From the NCBI RefSeq assembly GCF_001662305.1, contig NZ_BDEP01000001.1, positions 1 to 64,000 of the forward strand: a stretch of DNA of 64,000 bases, written 5' to 3'. Positions within the stretch are counted from its first letter, which is position 1; the number at the start of each line of letters is the position of its first letter. The position numbers and the translations under genes were made by a program. This DNA is from Halomonas caseinilytica (GTDB taxonomy: Bacteria > Pseudomonadota > Gammaproteobacteria > Pseudomonadales > Halomonadaceae). The notes under the pieces were generated by a model. It saw nothing but the letters and a program-made list of their open reading frames with translations. It was not told where the DNA came from and did no database searches. This document shows positions 15,589 through 26,573 of this stretch, piece by piece.

Positions 15589-16706
15589 CGGGATGGCTCC
15601 TTGGCTGATTCGGATGCATGGCCTGCGGGTGCGGACAGGGTGAAGGGGCGCAGCGACTCCAGCAAGCCCTTGACCGGCGCGGCGAGTCCGATGTTGGCAG
15701 GGTCGGTTGGATCGAACCAGCGCCGGGATTCTCCGATGGCGTCGAGGCGTGTCACGCGAGCTGGCTGGGGCGTGATTTCCAGCCGGAAGTGGCTGAATAC
15801 ATGCGTGAAGGTGCGCCAGGCCTCATCGAGCTCGGCACCCGGTGCGTGCTGGTCCAGCCAGGCCCGCATGGCGGGGAGGTCTTCGAATTGCGGCAGACTC
15901 CAGAGGCCGCCCCAGAGCCCGCTGGAGGGGCGCTGCTCGAGCAGCACGCGACCTGCGTCATCCTGGAGCAGCAACATGAGGGTCTGCCGAGTGGGGAGTG
16001 CCTTCTTCGGCTTGGATTCCGGAAAGCGGCGTTCCTCGCCACGTTCGTGGGCGAGGCATTCGGTCTCGAAGGGGCAGCGTCCGCAGTCTGGACGGCCGCG
16101 GCGGCAGAGTGTCGCGCCCAGGTCCATCATCGCCTGGGTGTAGTCGATCACGCGCTCAGCGGGCGTGTAGTGCTCGGCCAGCGTCCACAGCCGGCGTTCC
16201 ACGGCAGGGCGCCCCGGCCAGCCCTCCACGGCATGCAGGCGGGTCAGCACTCGCTTGACGTTACCATCGAGGATCACCGCGCGCCGCCCGGTGCTCTGGG
16301 CGATGATCGCCCCGGCGGTGGAGCGGCCGATGCCGGGCAGGCTGGCCATGGCCTCGAGGCTGTGCACGGGGAAGGCGCCACCGTGCTCGGCCACCACGAC
16401 CCGGGCAGCCTTGTGCAGGTTGCGCCCGCGAGCGTAGTAGCCAAGTCCGGTCCATAGATGCAGCACTTCGTCCTGATCGGCGGCGGCCAGGGCCTCGACA
16501 TCGGGAAAGCGCGTCATGAAGCGCTCGAAGTAGGGAATCACGGTGGTGACCTGGGTCTGTTGGAGCATGATCTCCGAGACCCAGACCCGGTAGGGGGTGC
16601 GGTTTCGTTGCCAGGGCAGGTCGTGGCGCCCGTGCACGTCGAACCAGTCCAGCAGGCGGCGCTGGAAGGTCTCGGGCGACAGGATGGCGGGTGGATCGTC
16701 GGTCAT
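15585..16706 (-). CDS. mutY: A/G-specific adenine glycosylase MutY
   Basis: MutY removes adenine mispaired with 8-oxoguanine. The 373 residues contain the RTPYRVWVSEIMLQQTQV start, helix-hairpin-helix LPGIGRSTAGAI with catalytic Asp in VILDGNVKRVL, a 4Fe-4S cluster motif Cys-x6-Cys-x2-Cys-x5-Cys (CRRGRPDCGRCPFETEC), and a C-terminal NUDIX-like domain (LWGGLWSLPQFED) that recognises 8-oxoG. The ATG at 16706 is preferred over an in-frame GTG at 16721 because the latter lies three bases from the upstream terminator tract; neither has a strong ribosome site. It is coupled to yggX. Confidence 0.96.
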   Translation of the reverse strand: MTDDPPAILSPETFQRRLLDWFDVHGRHDLPWQRNRTPYRVWVSEIMLQQTQVTTVIPYFERFMTRFPDVEALAAADQDEVLHLWTGLGYYARGRNLHKAARVVVAEHGGAFPVHSLEAMASLPGIGRSTAGAIIAQSTGRRAVILDGNVKRVLTRLHAVEGWPGRPAVERRLWTLAEHYTPAERVIDYTQAMMDLGATLCRRGRPDCGRCPFETECLAHERGEERRFPESKPKKALPTRQTLMLLLQDDAGRVLLEQRPSSGLWGGLWSLPQFEDLPAMRAWLDQHAPGAELDEAWRTFTHVFSHFRLEITPQPARVTRLDAIGESRRWFDPTDPANIGLAAPVKGLLESLRPFTLSAPAGHASESAKEPSR

Positions 16707-16723
16707 GAAAGGGCTCGACACGC

Positions 16724-16752
16724 AAAAAAGCGCCGATCACGGAGACCGGCGC
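16724..16752 (-). terminator. Rho-independent terminator after asmA
   Basis: On the minus strand a GCGCCGGTC/GATCGGCGC hairpin (16752-16730) is followed by six T (16729-16724). It lies between the asmA stop and the mutY start. Confidence 0.85.
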
Positions 16753-16774
16753 AGTGACTGGCTTTACTTGATGC

Positions 16775-19084
16775 TCATTTCAATAGACTCTCGAGGGTGC
16801 CACGAAGTTCACCGCCGGCTTTTTCCTCGAGTTTGTCCATGGCGTCTTCGAGACGCTTGTCGATTTCCTCGCCGGCTTCCTGGCGCAGCAAATCGCCGAG
16901 CGACCCTTGCAGGGCCTGGCGGTCGAAGCGACACCACTCGTTGCTGTTTTCGCTCAGTTGCCCTTCGCAGTGAACGGGGAAGGGGACTTGCTTGAGGCGC
17001 GGATTGACCTCGCAGGCTGCATCCACGGTGTCGGTGAAGTGGGCATCGGCCTTGAGATCGAAGCGTTCGCTGGCCACATCGAGCTGGCCCTGGCCGTCCA
17101 GGGCGATACCCGGGATCGTCACGGTGAGGTCGTCGCTCTCGGCCACGCCATCGCGGATCCGGAAGCTGGCCTCGGCGCGTTGGAGGCGGGTGCCCTCCTG
17201 CCATTCTCGGCTGGTCTCCTTGCCCTCGAGACGGGCCGCCGTGGTGCAGAGTTGTCGTGAGATATTGGTGCCGGTCAACTGCCCTTCGGCGAGCCGGGTT
17301 TCCAGGTGGCCGTTCAGGGCGCGCTTGAGTTCGGCCAGGCTGTTGCCCTGGCTTTCGAGTTCGCCGTTTCCTTCCAGAAGCCCCTGCACGGGGGTCGGTT
17401 CATCGCCGAGGCTTTCCAGCAGATCGCCCAGCCTCACAGCGCTGATGTTGGGTGACAGCTGCCAGCGCAGCGGTGTCTCGCGGGCATCGAGCGAGCCGGT
17501 GGCCGAGAGCTGGCCCTCGTGGAAATCCGCTTTGAAGCGAGTCAGGCGATGGCGACCCTCCTGGCCTTCCAGCGCCAAGGCCACGTTCTGGAAGCGCTGC
17601 CGCAGAAAGTGAAGCTCGCCGAGCTCAAGATGCGCCTCGAGGTTCAGGCCGGCCAGCCAGCTTGCGGGCACCAGGGCTGTCGCTTGCTCGGCATAGGCGC
17701 GCTCGAACAGGGGAAGGCTGGCGCTGGTTTCCGAGGAAGGCGTATCGGGCGGCAGGTAATCGTCCAGGTTCAGGGTGTCGCCCTGCAGGTCGAGATTCAG
17801 GCGAGAGCCGTCGAAGCGGCCTCCCAACTGCCCGCTGAAGGTGCCGCCATCCAGGTTCAGGGTCAGGCCGTCCAGGGTGATGGTCTGCAGATCGCCCTCG
17901 ATCGGGCTGGTCAAGCCGACCTCGCTCAGTGCCGTATCGCTTGCCGTGGACGGCAGGATGTCGAGGCGTGTCAGCCAGGGGCGCAGCGACAATGGCGAGA
18001 GTTGCAACTGCCCGCGATAGGTAGGCGCCGTGAACAGTTCGGTCAGGTTGAGGTTGCCATTCAGGTCGAGGCCGTCGGGGCCCGTCAGGTGCAGTTCGCG
18101 GAGTTGCGCCGTCTGGGCCGGCAGGTCGGCATCCAGTTGGAAAGTGGTCTCCAGCGCCAGACGCTTGTCGCCCAGGCGCGGATGCAACAGGCTGGTATTG
18201 AGCTGGCCATCGCGCAATGTCAGATGCTGCTCGCCAAGATCGAGCACTGCCTCGCCGGCGCTCAGGTTGGCTCGCTGCTCCTCCTGCGCATCGCCGAGAC
18301 GGGTATCGGCCTGCAGGGAAAGCTGCTGCAGAACGTGGCGTCCTTCGGCCAGACCGAGGTCGACCTGCGACTTGAGGATGATCTCGCTGACGAGGGTCGG
18401 CGTTTCGACGGCAACGTCGTCGTCCAGCGTGACGCGGAAGCTGGCATTGAGCGGAAAGGGCTTGTCGGGATTGACGTTGCGGCCGGTCACGTTGAGCTGC
18501 TCCAGGATGATATCCCGTTCTGCCTGATCATCGCGGTAGTGGACCTGCCCCTGGTGGACCTGAACGCTGGCGATGTTGAGCGCCACGGAAAGCCCTCCGT
18601 CGCTCGAGGCCTCGGGATTGGGGCCGGCGCTGGCTGGCGCGAGGACGGCTTCGGCCTCTTCGCCACGACTCTCCAGGCGCTCGATGAGCGTTTCCCAGTT
18701 GCCACGGCCCTGGGCATCGCGCGCCAGGTTGAGCGACAGACCTTCGAGGGTCAGGCCGTCGATGGCAATCTCCCCGCGCAGCAGGGGAGCGAAGGCCAGG
18801 CTGACTTCGGCCTGGTCGAAGGCGGCGAACGGACGGGCATCGGAAGACTGGCTCGGCAGGCGAGCTTCGGCGGCCTTCACGCTGACGCCCAGTCGCGGAT
18901 AGAACGACCAGCTGAGCGGGCCATCCAGTTCCAGCTTCAGCCCGCTATGTTCGCGTACCACGTCGACGAGGCGTGGCTTGAGGTCTTCGGGGTCGAAGAA
19001 GGTGGTGACAAAGACCACGGCACCGACCACGACCAAGCCGAGAATGCCGATGGTGGCCAGCAGGGTACGCAGGATTCGCTTCAT
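16775..19084 (-). CDS. AsmA family protein
   Basis: The 769 residues begin with an uncleaved N-terminal membrane anchor (LLATIGILGLVVVGAVVFVTTFF) followed by DPEDLKPRLVDVVREHSGLKLELDGPLSWSFYPRLGVSV, typical of AsmA. A long beta-rich periplasmic middle follows, and a C-terminal AsmA_2 region carries LNGHLETRLAEGQLTGTNI. AsmA-like proteins are thought to move phospholipid across the periplasm or to affect outer membrane assembly. The C-terminal helix is rich in charged residues (EEIDKRLEDAMDKLEEK). Its start overlaps the stop of the upstream acetyltransferase by 4 bp, so the two form an operon ended by the terminator at 16724-16752. Confidence 0.88.
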   Translation of the reverse strand: MKRILRTLLATIGILGLVVVGAVVFVTTFFDPEDLKPRLVDVVREHSGLKLELDGPLSWSFYPRLGVSVKAAEARLPSQSSDARPFAAFDQAEVSLAFAPLLRGEIAIDGLTLEGLSLNLARDAQGRGNWETLIERLESRGEEAEAVLAPASAGPNPEASSDGGLSVALNIASVQVHQGQVHYRDDQAERDIILEQLNVTGRNVNPDKPFPLNASFRVTLDDDVAVETPTLVSEIILKSQVDLGLAEGRHVLQQLSLQADTRLGDAQEEQRANLSAGEAVLDLGEQHLTLRDGQLNTSLLHPRLGDKRLALETTFQLDADLPAQTAQLRELHLTGPDGLDLNGNLNLTELFTAPTYRGQLQLSPLSLRPWLTRLDILPSTASDTALSEVGLTSPIEGDLQTITLDGLTLNLDGGTFSGQLGGRFDGSRLNLDLQGDTLNLDDYLPPDTPSSETSASLPLFERAYAEQATALVPASWLAGLNLEAHLELGELHFLRQRFQNVALALEGQEGRHRLTRFKADFHEGQLSATGSLDARETPLRWQLSPNISAVRLGDLLESLGDEPTPVQGLLEGNGELESQGNSLAELKRALNGHLETRLAEGQLTGTNISRQLCTTAARLEGKETSREWQEGTRLQRAEASFRIRDGVAESDDLTVTIPGIALDGQGQLDVASERFDLKADAHFTDTVDAACEVNPRLKQVPFPVHCEGQLSENSNEWCRFDRQALQGSLGDLLRQEAGEEIDKRLEDAMDKLEEKAGGELRGTLESLLK

Positions 19085-19533
19085 TGCCCGGCTCCTTTGG
19101 GCGGTAAATCGAGTTCGAAGTAGTCACCCGTCTGGGTCAGGCGATAGCCGAGTCGTTTCAGCAGCATGTGGTCGGCCATGGAAAGCTGCGAGCTGACCAT
19201 GCGCAGCCGGCACCCTTCGTGGTGTGCCGCTTCGCCGGTCAGTGTCAGAAGACGCGAGCCGACGCCCCGGCGGCGTGTGGTCTTGCGCACGCAGAGGTGG
19301 GAGAGCCACCAGGCGTCGGCGTCGGTGTGGACCGCCACGGCTCCCAGTAGTCGATCGTTGAAGTGCGCGCAGCAGAAGAAGCGCGTTGCCGCCAGATGCT
19401 CGCGGATGAACGCCTCGGGTTCCTGTGGCAGGCGCTCGATGGGGGCATCGGCGTAGATGCGGAGCAGATCGGTGCGGGCCTGGGCATCCGATTCCCAGGT
19501 CGCCTGGTCGACTCGCTGAAGCGTGACCGGCAT
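19081..19533 (-). CDS. GNAT acetyltransferase, PanM/PanZ-like
   Basis: This 150-residue single-domain GNAT protein has an acetyl-CoA binding motif VRKTTRRRGVGSRLL near residue 82-96. The FNDRLLGAVAVH segment and overall layout resemble the PanZ/PanM acetyl-CoA sensors, which in enterics promote maturation of aspartate decarboxylase PanD and regulate coenzyme A synthesis. Several Pseudomonas proteins of this type carry that label. The role here is inferred from family resemblance alone, and panD is not in the window. coaD, another coenzyme A gene, lies about 40 kb away. It is coupled to asmA by an ATGA overlap. Confidence 0.7.
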   Translation of the reverse strand: MPVTLQRVDQATWESDAQARTDLLRIYADAPIERLPQEPEAFIREHLAATRFFCCAHFNDRLLGAVAVHTDADAWWLSHLCVRKTTRRRGVGSRLLTLTGEAAHHEGCRLRMVSSQLSMADHMLLKRLGYRLTQTGDYFELDLPPKGAGQ

Positions 19534-19613
19534 GCATGATTCTCCCGTCTAGGGTGGCGAAGACCGCCATCGCTGAATGGTTGGCATTGTAGCGGATGGG
19601 GGTGGCGTTTCAC

Positions 19614-19619
19614 TATAAT
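19614..19619 (+). promoter_or_regulatory. Candidate -10 box before hisB
   Basis: A perfect TATAAT lies 91 bp upstream of the hisB ATG. No good -35 hexamer is found 16-18 bp upstream (positions 19591-19596 read AGCGGA), so it is a partial promoter call. Confidence 0.4.
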
Positions 19620-19709
19620 GGCGATTCTGCGTCGGCGGCCTGCCATCGGCGCGTTCTGGTCAAGCGACCGGTCTTCTTTCGACAAGCGCCCTGGCGCTGG
19701 AGATTCAAC

Positions 19710-20303
19710 ATGTCCGAGCGTACCGCCATGGTCACCCGCGACACCAAGGAAACCCAGATCACGGTCACCGTGAACCTCGATGGCGAGGGGCGGCTGACCT
19801 GCGAGACCGGTGTGCCCTTCCTCGATCACATGCTCGATCAGGTGGCGCGCCATGGACTCATCGACCTCGACATCAAGGCGGTGGGCGACCTGCATATCGA
19901 TGCCCACCATACGGTCGAGGATCTGGGCATCACCCTGGGGCAGGCTTTCGATCAGGCGATCGGCGACAAGCGCGGCATCTACCGCTACGGCCATGCCTAT
20001 GTGCCACTCGACGAAGCGCTGTCGCGGGTCGTGGTGGACTTTTCCGGTCGTCCGGGCCTGTTCATGGATGTCGAGTTTACCCGTGCCGTCCTGGGACAGA
20101 TGGACACCCAGTTGTTCTGGGAGTTCTTCCAAGGGTTCGTCAATCATGCCCGGGTCACCCTGCACATCGACAACCTGAAGGGCTTCAATGCCCATCACCA
20201 GGCGGAGACCATCTTCAAGGCCTTTGGCCGGGCCCTGCGCATGGCCGCGGCCGAAGACCCGCGCATGGCCGGCCGGATGCCGTCCACCAAGGGCAGCCTG
20301 TGA
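19710..20303 (+). CDS. hisB: Imidazoleglycerol-phosphate dehydratase
   Basis: It performs the sixth step of histidine synthesis, dehydrating imidazole glycerol phosphate to imidazole acetol phosphate. The 197-residue length is that of monofunctional HisB, without the phosphatase domain of E. coli. Manganese-binding motifs are visible: [23 protein letters not shown] (HHxxE), and [15 protein letters not shown] (second HHxxE). The ATG at 19710 gives the family-typical N-terminus; another Met lies six codons later. It opens a hisB-hisH-hisA-hisF cluster. Confidence 0.96.
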   Translation: MSERTAMVTRDTKETQITVTVNLDGEGRLTCETGVPFLDHMLDQVARHGLIDLDIKAVGDLHIDAHHTVEDLGITLGQAFDQAIGDKRGIYRYGHAYVPLDEALSRVVVDFSGRPGLFMDVEFTRAVLGQMDTQLFWEFFQGFVNHARVTLHIDNLKGFNAHHQAETIFKAFGRALRMAAAEDPRMAGRMPSTKGSL

Positions 20304-20385
20304 AGGAAACGCCGGGCCGCGCCGTGGAGCGCGAGACGCTTGAGTCAGGTTTCCCGAACCCGTCGACCGATACGAGGAGCATCTC

Positions 20386-21027
20386 ATGACCATTGCCGTC
20401 ATCGACTACGGAATGGGCAACCTGCATTCCGTCGCCAAGGCATTGGAGCACGTGACTCACGAGAATGTCGTGGTGACCCGTGATGCTCGGCGCATCCATG
20501 GTGCCACCCGGCTGGTTCTGCCCGGTCAGGGGGCCATTCGCGATTGCATGGGCGAGCTGGAGCGTACGGAATTGCGTGGCCTGGTGGAGGAGCTGCTGGC
20601 CAGCCAGGACAAGCCGCTGCTGGGCATCTGTGTCGGCCAGCAGATGCTGCACGAACGTAGCGAGGAGAATGGTGGCATCGATTGTCTGGGTTTCATGCCC
20701 GGCCAGGTACGCCATTTCCCCGCCGACATGCGCGACGAGAACGACAACCGGTGCAAGGTGCCGCACATGGGCTGGAACCTGGTACACCAGCATCAGGACC
20801 ATCCGTTGTGGCGCGGCATCGACCAGGATGAGCATTTCTATTTCGTGCACAGTTACTATGTCGATGTCGACGACGACACCACCCTGTTCGGCACCACCGC
20901 GTACGGCCGTATCTCGGCCCATGTGGCGACCGGCCGCGATGCCACCTTCGCCGTGCAATTCCATCCGGAGAAGAGCTCCCGGGCTGGACTCAGGTTGCTG
21001 GAAAACTTCGTTCACTGGATGCCCTGA
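20386..21027 (+). CDS. hisH: Imidazole glycerol phosphate synthase, glutaminase subunit
   Basis: HisH hydrolyses glutamine and channels ammonia to HisF to form imidazole glycerol phosphate and AICAR. The 213 residues contain the class I amidotransferase nucleophile in [12 protein letters not shown] (Cys84), the oxyanion [10 protein letters not shown] segment and the His-Glu pair in [10 protein letters not shown]. It starts with [16 protein letters not shown] after an AGGAGC ribosome site and lies between hisB and hisA. Confidence 0.97.
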   Translation: MTIAVIDYGMGNLHSVAKALEHVTHENVVVTRDARRIHGATRLVLPGQGAIRDCMGELERTELRGLVEELLASQDKPLLGICVGQQMLHERSEENGGIDCLGFMPGQVRHFPADMRDENDNRCKVPHMGWNLVHQHQDHPLWRGIDQDEHFYFVHSYYVDVDDDTTLFGTTAYGRISAHVATGRDATFAVQFHPEKSSRAGLRLLENFVHWMP

Positions 21028-21071
21028 ACGGCGCCCGGCCTACCGCCGGGCCCCGCCCTGGAGGATTTGAC

Positions 21072-21824
21072 ATGCTGGTAATTCCCGCCATCGATCTCAA
21101 GGATGGCACGTGCGTTCGCCTTAAGCAGGGGCGCATGGACGACGCTACCACCTATGGCGACGACCCGGTGGCCATGGCCGCTCGCTGGGTCGAGGCCGGG
21201 GCTCGCCGCCTGCATCTGGTCGATCTCAATGGCGCCTTCGAGGGGGAGCCGATCAATGGCGAGGCAGTCACCGCCATTGCCCGTGCCTATCCGGACCTGC
21301 CGATCCAGATCGGCGGCGGCATTCGTAGCGCGGCGACCATCGAACATTACCTGAAGGCGGGAGTCTCTCAGGTCATCATCGGCACCAAGGCGGTCAAGGA
21401 GCCCGATTTCGTCACCGAGATGTGCCGGGCCTTTCCGGACCACGTGATCGTCGGTCTCGATGCCCGCGATGGTTTCGTGGCCACCGATGGCTGGGCCGAG
21501 GTGTCCACCATCAAGGCCACCGAGCTTGCCAAGCGCTTCGCCGACGACGGCGTCTCCGCCATCGTTTATACCGATATTGCCCGTGACGGCATGATGGGTG
21601 GCGTCAATGTCGAGGCCACCGCTGAGCTGGCGCGCCAGGGCGGGTTGCCGGTTATCGCCTCGGGGGGCGTCACCAACCTCGATGACCTGCGGTCGCTTGT
21701 CGAAGCAGGCGAGACGGGAATCCTCGGTGCCATCACCGGCCGTGCCATCTACGAAGGCAGCCTGGACGTGGCCGAAGGGCAGCGGCTGTGCGATGAACTC
21801 ACCCGCCAACGAACCGGGAGCTGA
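21072..21824 (+). CDS. hisA: ProFAR isomerase
   Basis: HisA opens the ribose ring of ProFAR to give PRFAR. This 250-residue TIM barrel has the catalytic Asp8 in IPAIDLKDG and Asp near 129 in VGLDARDG, with phosphate-binding repeats IQIGGGIRS and [16 protein letters not shown] ribosome site precedes the ATG. It is separated from hisF by only 3 bp, supporting co-transcription. Confidence 0.97.
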   Translation: MLVIPAIDLKDGTCVRLKQGRMDDATTYGDDPVAMAARWVEAGARRLHLVDLNGAFEGEPINGEAVTAIARAYPDLPIQIGGGIRSAATIEHYLKAGVSQVIIGTKAVKEPDFVTEMCRAFPDHVIVGLDARDGFVATDGWAEVSTIKATELAKRFADDGVSAIVYTDIARDGMMGGVNVEATAELARQGGLPVIASGGVTNLDDLRSLVEAGETGILGAITGRAIYEGSLDVAEGQRLCDELTRQRTGS

Positions 21825-21827
21825 ACC

Positions 21828-22601
21828 ATGGGACTCGCCAAGCGCATCATCCCTTGCCTGGACGTCGATGCGGGACGCGTGGTCAAGGGCGTCAACTTCG
21901 TCGGCATCCGCGATGCCGGCGATCCGGTGGAGGTCGCCCAGCGCTACAACCACCAGGGGGCCGATGAGATCACCTTCCTCGACATCACCGCCAGCCACGA
22001 GGACCGCGACACCACGGTGGAAATGGTCGAGCGCATCGCCGGCGAAGTGTTCATTCCCTTGACCGTGGGCGGCGGCATTCGCACCTGCGACGATATTCGC
22101 ACCATGCTGAATGCTGGCGCCGACAAGGTCTCGATCAACACGGCCGCCGTGCACAATCCCGACTTCGTTCATGAGGCCGCGGAACGTTTCGGCAGCCAGT
22201 GCATCGTGGTGGCCATCGACGCCAAGCGGGTCTCCGGCGAGAACGAGACGCCGCGCTGGGAGATCTTCACCCATGGTGGCCGTCGTCCCACCGGCCTGGA
22301 TGCCGTCGAGTGGGCGCAGAAGATGGTAGAACTGGGAGCCGGTGAGCTACTGCTCACCAGCATGGACCGCGATGGTACCAAGCAGGGCTTCGATCTTGGC
22401 GTGACTCGTGCCATCAGTGAGGCGGTCAGCGTGCCGGTGATTGCCTCCGGTGGCGTCGGCAATCTCGATCACCTGGTGGAAGGCGTCAAGGATGGCGGGG
22501 CCGATGCGGTACTCGCTGCCAGTATCTTCCATTTCGGCGAGTACAGCATTCCCGAGGCCAAGCGTTACATGGCCGAGCGTGGCATCGAGATGCGCCTTTA
22601 G
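21828..22601 (+). CDS. hisF: Imidazole glycerol phosphate synthase, cyclase subunit
   Basis: HisF is the synthase partner of HisH. The 257-residue TIM barrel shows catalytic Asp11 in [15 protein letters not shown] and Asp near 130 in VVAIDAKR, plus phosphate motifs LTVGGGIRT and [12 protein letters not shown]. It is the last gene of the hisBHAF cluster; hisG, D, I and E are not in the window. Confidence 0.97.
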   Translation: MGLAKRIIPCLDVDAGRVVKGVNFVGIRDAGDPVEVAQRYNHQGADEITFLDITASHEDRDTTVEMVERIAGEVFIPLTVGGGIRTCDDIRTMLNAGADKVSINTAAVHNPDFVHEAAERFGSQCIVVAIDAKRVSGENETPRWEIFTHGGRRPTGLDAVEWAQKMVELGAGELLLTSMDRDGTKQGFDLGVTRAISEAVSVPVIASGGVGNLDHLVEGVKDGGADAVLAASIFHFGEYSIPEAKRYMAERGIEMRL

Positions 22602-22691
22602 GGGAAACACGGTATACATGCCTGCGCATGCAGATCGCTGCGCTCTGGCTGCCATCCTTGTCGGTTACCCTGCGGGCCCATCTAACGACGC

Positions 22692-22718
22692 TACCGGTTC
22701 GCTCCTGGCGAACCGGTA
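22692..22718. terminator. Perfect hairpin between hisF and znuB
   Basis: An 11 bp perfect stem (22692-22702 with 22708-22718) with a 5-base loop lies between convergent genes. Two further short hairpins follow at 22804-22819 and 22829-22847. None has a T tract; the group could end transcription in both directions. Confidence 0.45.
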
Positions 22719-22744
22719 CGCGGTGCGGGTGCGCCAGCCCGGTC

Positions 22745-22800
22745 GAAAGCTCGCCTAACCTCATGTTATGTCTTGCCTTCTGTGCTCCAGACGCCTTGCG
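22745..22800 (+). repeat. 56 bp interspersed repeat, copy A
   Basis: This sequence aligns without gaps to 56834-56889 with about 42 of 56 bases identical by eye. The shared cores are AGCTCGCCTAAC and TGTTATGTCT. Both copies are intergenic. The element type is not recognised. Confidence 0.55.
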
Positions 22801-22874
22801 TGACCCACATGGATGTGGGGAAGGCGATGGCCCGTCGGGCACGGGCCTGGCTTCCCGCGTAAATCAGCGTTTCT

Positions 22875-23690
22875 CTACTGCCCCGGGGCCTTCATGGCGC
22901 GGGCCTTCACGCGACCGGCCAGGCTGGACAGGGCGAACAGGATCGCGGCCAGGCTGACGATGGTCGGACCGGTCGGGGTGTCCAGCCAGAAGGCCGCCTG
23001 CAGGCCCCCGGTGGTGGCGCTCGCCCCGAAGGCGGCGGCGAGCAACGTCATGGTTTCCGGTGTGCGGCTGAACGGGCGGGCCGTGGCGGCGGGGATGATC
23101 AGCAAGGCGGCGATCAACAAGACGCCTACCACCTTCAGTGCCACGGCAACGACTACCGCGAGCGACAGGGTCAGGATCAACTGCTCGCGTTTCGGGTCGA
23201 TGCCACTGGCGTAGGCGAGGTCGGTATTGAGGGTGGCGGTCAGCAGGTTCGACCAGCGCCAGCCCATCAATCCCAGCACGAGGGCCGCCCCTGCCCAGAT
23301 GATGGCCAGGTCGGGCTTGCCGACGGCCAGGATGTCGCCGAACAGGTAAGCCATCAGGTCGATACGTACGCCGGATACGAAGGATACCGCCACCAGGCCG
23401 AAGGCAAGGGCCGAGTGAGCCATGACGCCAAGCAGAGTATCCATGGCATAGCCCCGTCCGCTCAGTGACGAGACGATCGTCGCCATGACCAGTGACGTGA
23501 CCAGCACGCCGGCGAGGATCGAGGTCGACAGGACCAGCGAGAGGGCCACGCCGAGGACCGCGGCGTGAGCGGTGGCATCGCCGAAATAGGCCATGCGCCG
23601 CCACACCACGAAACAACCCAGTGGTGCGGCGGCCAGGGCAACGCCGATGCCGGCCAGGGCGGCGCGAACCAGAAAGTCGTCGAGGATCAT
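22875..23690 (-). CDS. znuB: Zinc ABC transporter permease ZnuB
   Basis: This 271-residue inner-membrane protein has about eight to nine hydrophobic segments. It has ABC-3 family features: GCFVVWRRMAYFGDATAHAAVLG near the start, YAMDTLLGVMAHSALA, and VVGVLLIAALLIIPAATA. It forms the channel of the ZnuABC importer. Its ATG overlaps the znuC stop by 4 bp, so the two subunits are co-translated. The operon is read away from znuA, sharing the central Zur-like site. Confidence 0.95.
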   Translation of the reverse strand: MILDDFLVRAALAGIGVALAAAPLGCFVVWRRMAYFGDATAHAAVLGVALSLVLSTSILAGVLVTSLVMATIVSSLSGRGYAMDTLLGVMAHSALAFGLVAVSFVSGVRIDLMAYLFGDILAVGKPDLAIIWAGAALVLGLMGWRWSNLLTATLNTDLAYASGIDPKREQLILTLSLAVVVAVALKVVGVLLIAALLIIPAATARPFSRTPETMTLLAAAFGASATTGGLQAAFWLDTPTGPTIVSLAAILFALSSLAGRVKARAMKAPGQ

Positions 23691-24415
23691 GAGGCCAACT
23701 CCGCTGGCGCTTGTTGATGGGAGTGGTCGTGACGGTACAGGGCGAAGGCATCCTGAGTGTCGTGCCCGAACATGGCGCGGTAGGCTGGCGAGGAAGCCAC
23801 GCGCTCCGGCGTGCCTTCGCAGCAGATGGCCCCGTTCAGGCAGACGACGCGATCCGAGGCGCGCATCACGACATGCAGTTCGTGGCTGACCATCAGAACG
23901 CCGCAGCCGAGCTCGCGGCGTACGCTTTCCAGTTGGCGGTAGAAGTCGGCGACACCGCGCTGGTCGAGTCCCTGGGTCGCTTCGTCGAGAATCAACAGGT
24001 CGGGGGACTCCAGCAAGGCGCGGGCCAGCAGGATGCGCTGGAATTGGCCGCCCGACAGTGAATTCATCTGCTGTTGGCTCAGCCCGGCGGCGCCTGCCCG
24101 CTCGAGGGCCTGGTCGATCCGCTCGGCGTGCTGCCGACGAGGCAATCCCATGAACCTGGACACCGTCATCGGCAGGGTCGGGTCGAGATGAAGTCGCTGC
24201 GGGACATACCCCAGAACCAGTTCCGATGACCGTGCGATGCGTCCTCGTGAAGGTGTCAGCGAGCCGATGATGGCCCTCAGTAGGGTGGTCTTCCCCGAGC
24301 CGTTGGGGCCGACGATGGTGACGATCTCGCCGCGCTCGATAGTGAGCTGGATATTGTCGAGGATGGGGCGTCCATCAATGTCGACATCCAGGTGTTCGAT
24401 GGTCAGCAATGTCAT
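23687..24415 (-). CDS. znuC: Zinc ABC transporter ATP-binding protein ZnuC
   Basis: This 242-residue ABC ATPase has Walker A GPNGSGKTT, the Q-loop region LGYVPQRLH, signature LSGGQFQRI, Walker B LLILDEATQGLD and H-loop VSHELH. It powers ZnuB. The ATG at 24415 is chosen because the longer frame would begin with a TTG lacking a ribosome site. The gene is divergent from znuA across a short region holding a perfect 16 bp palindrome. Confidence 0.95.
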   Translation of the reverse strand: MTLLTIEHLDVDIDGRPILDNIQLTIERGEIVTIVGPNGSGKTTLLRAIIGSLTPSRGRIARSSELVLGYVPQRLHLDPTLPMTVSRFMGLPRRQHAERIDQALERAGAAGLSQQQMNSLSGGQFQRILLARALLESPDLLILDEATQGLDQRGVADFYRQLESVRRELGCGVLMVSHELHVVMRASDRVVCLNGAICCEGTPERVASSPAYRAMFGHDTQDAFALYRHDHSHQQAPAELAS

Positions 24416-24470
24416 GGTGTCTCTATCGGAAGCGAACAAGGGTGAAGCTGGGCAGCGCAGGATGGCGTGC

Positions 24471-24499
24471 TTGACATTATTGTTATGTTATAACATAAA
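24471..24499 (+). promoter_or_regulatory. znuA: Candidate znuA promoter
   Basis: TTGACA (24471-24476) and CATAAA (24494-24499) are 17 bp apart and 44 bp before the znuA ATG. The Zur-like palindrome fills the spacer and touches the -10, the expected position for repression by blocking RNA polymerase. Confidence 0.6.
24483..24498. promoter_or_regulatory. Zur-type operator palindrome
   Basis: TTATGTTATAACATAA is a perfect 16 bp palindrome between znuC and znuA. It matches the core of gammaproteobacterial Zur boxes (TGTTATANTATAACA type), and both flanking transcription units encode zinc uptake. Zinc-bound Zur would repress both directions. Confidence 0.82.
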
Positions 24500-24542
24500 T
24501 GTTTGCCGCTCAATTCACCTGACTGCGCCCCTGGAGGATGCC

Positions 24543-25529
<987 letters not shown>

Positions 25530-25601
25530 TCGCGGTGTCGCACCGCTTGTGGTCCGGCATCGAGAGACATCAGTAACACATTGATAAATAACGTAAAAGA
25601 A

Positions 25602-25620
25602 CGAGTGGTTCATCCACTCG
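25602..25620 (+). promoter_or_regulatory. Hairpin upstream of zinT
   Basis: CGAGTGG and CCACTCG form a perfect 7 bp stem with a 5-base loop, 24 bp before the zinT start. It could be a leader hairpin or operator; nothing further supports either. Confidence 0.3.
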
Positions 25621-25644
25621 AACTGTTGAGCAAAGGAGAGAAGC

Positions 25645-26373
<729 letters not shown>

Positions 26374-26386
26374 GGCTGCCATGCTC

Positions 26387-26410
26387 GGCCCATTGGCTCG
26401 CCAATGGGCC
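26387..26410 (+). terminator. Hairpin after zinT
   Basis: GGCCCATTGG(C) and (G)CCAATGGGCC form a stem of about 10-11 bp with a tiny loop, 14 bp after the zinT stop. No T tract follows. Confidence 0.55.
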
Positions 26411-26573
26411 GTCTCGCTCCGGTGTGTCGGGCCTCATTGCGTACACGCCCCTTGAAAACTCCCCCTGACGCCACCACCCTCCCACGCGGGTCCAGCATGG
26501 ACCGCCCGCGGCTGACCGCCGTCGGTAACGAGATCGAATCTGAACCATTCCGACTTTCATAAGGAGGTATTGG

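Noticed and set aside
17519..19123. 534-residue plus-strand frame opposite asmA
   Set aside because: It mirrors the asmA coding sequence, lacks a domain or ribosome site, and is Gln/Gly/Arg-rich as expected of an antisense shadow in GC-rich DNA.
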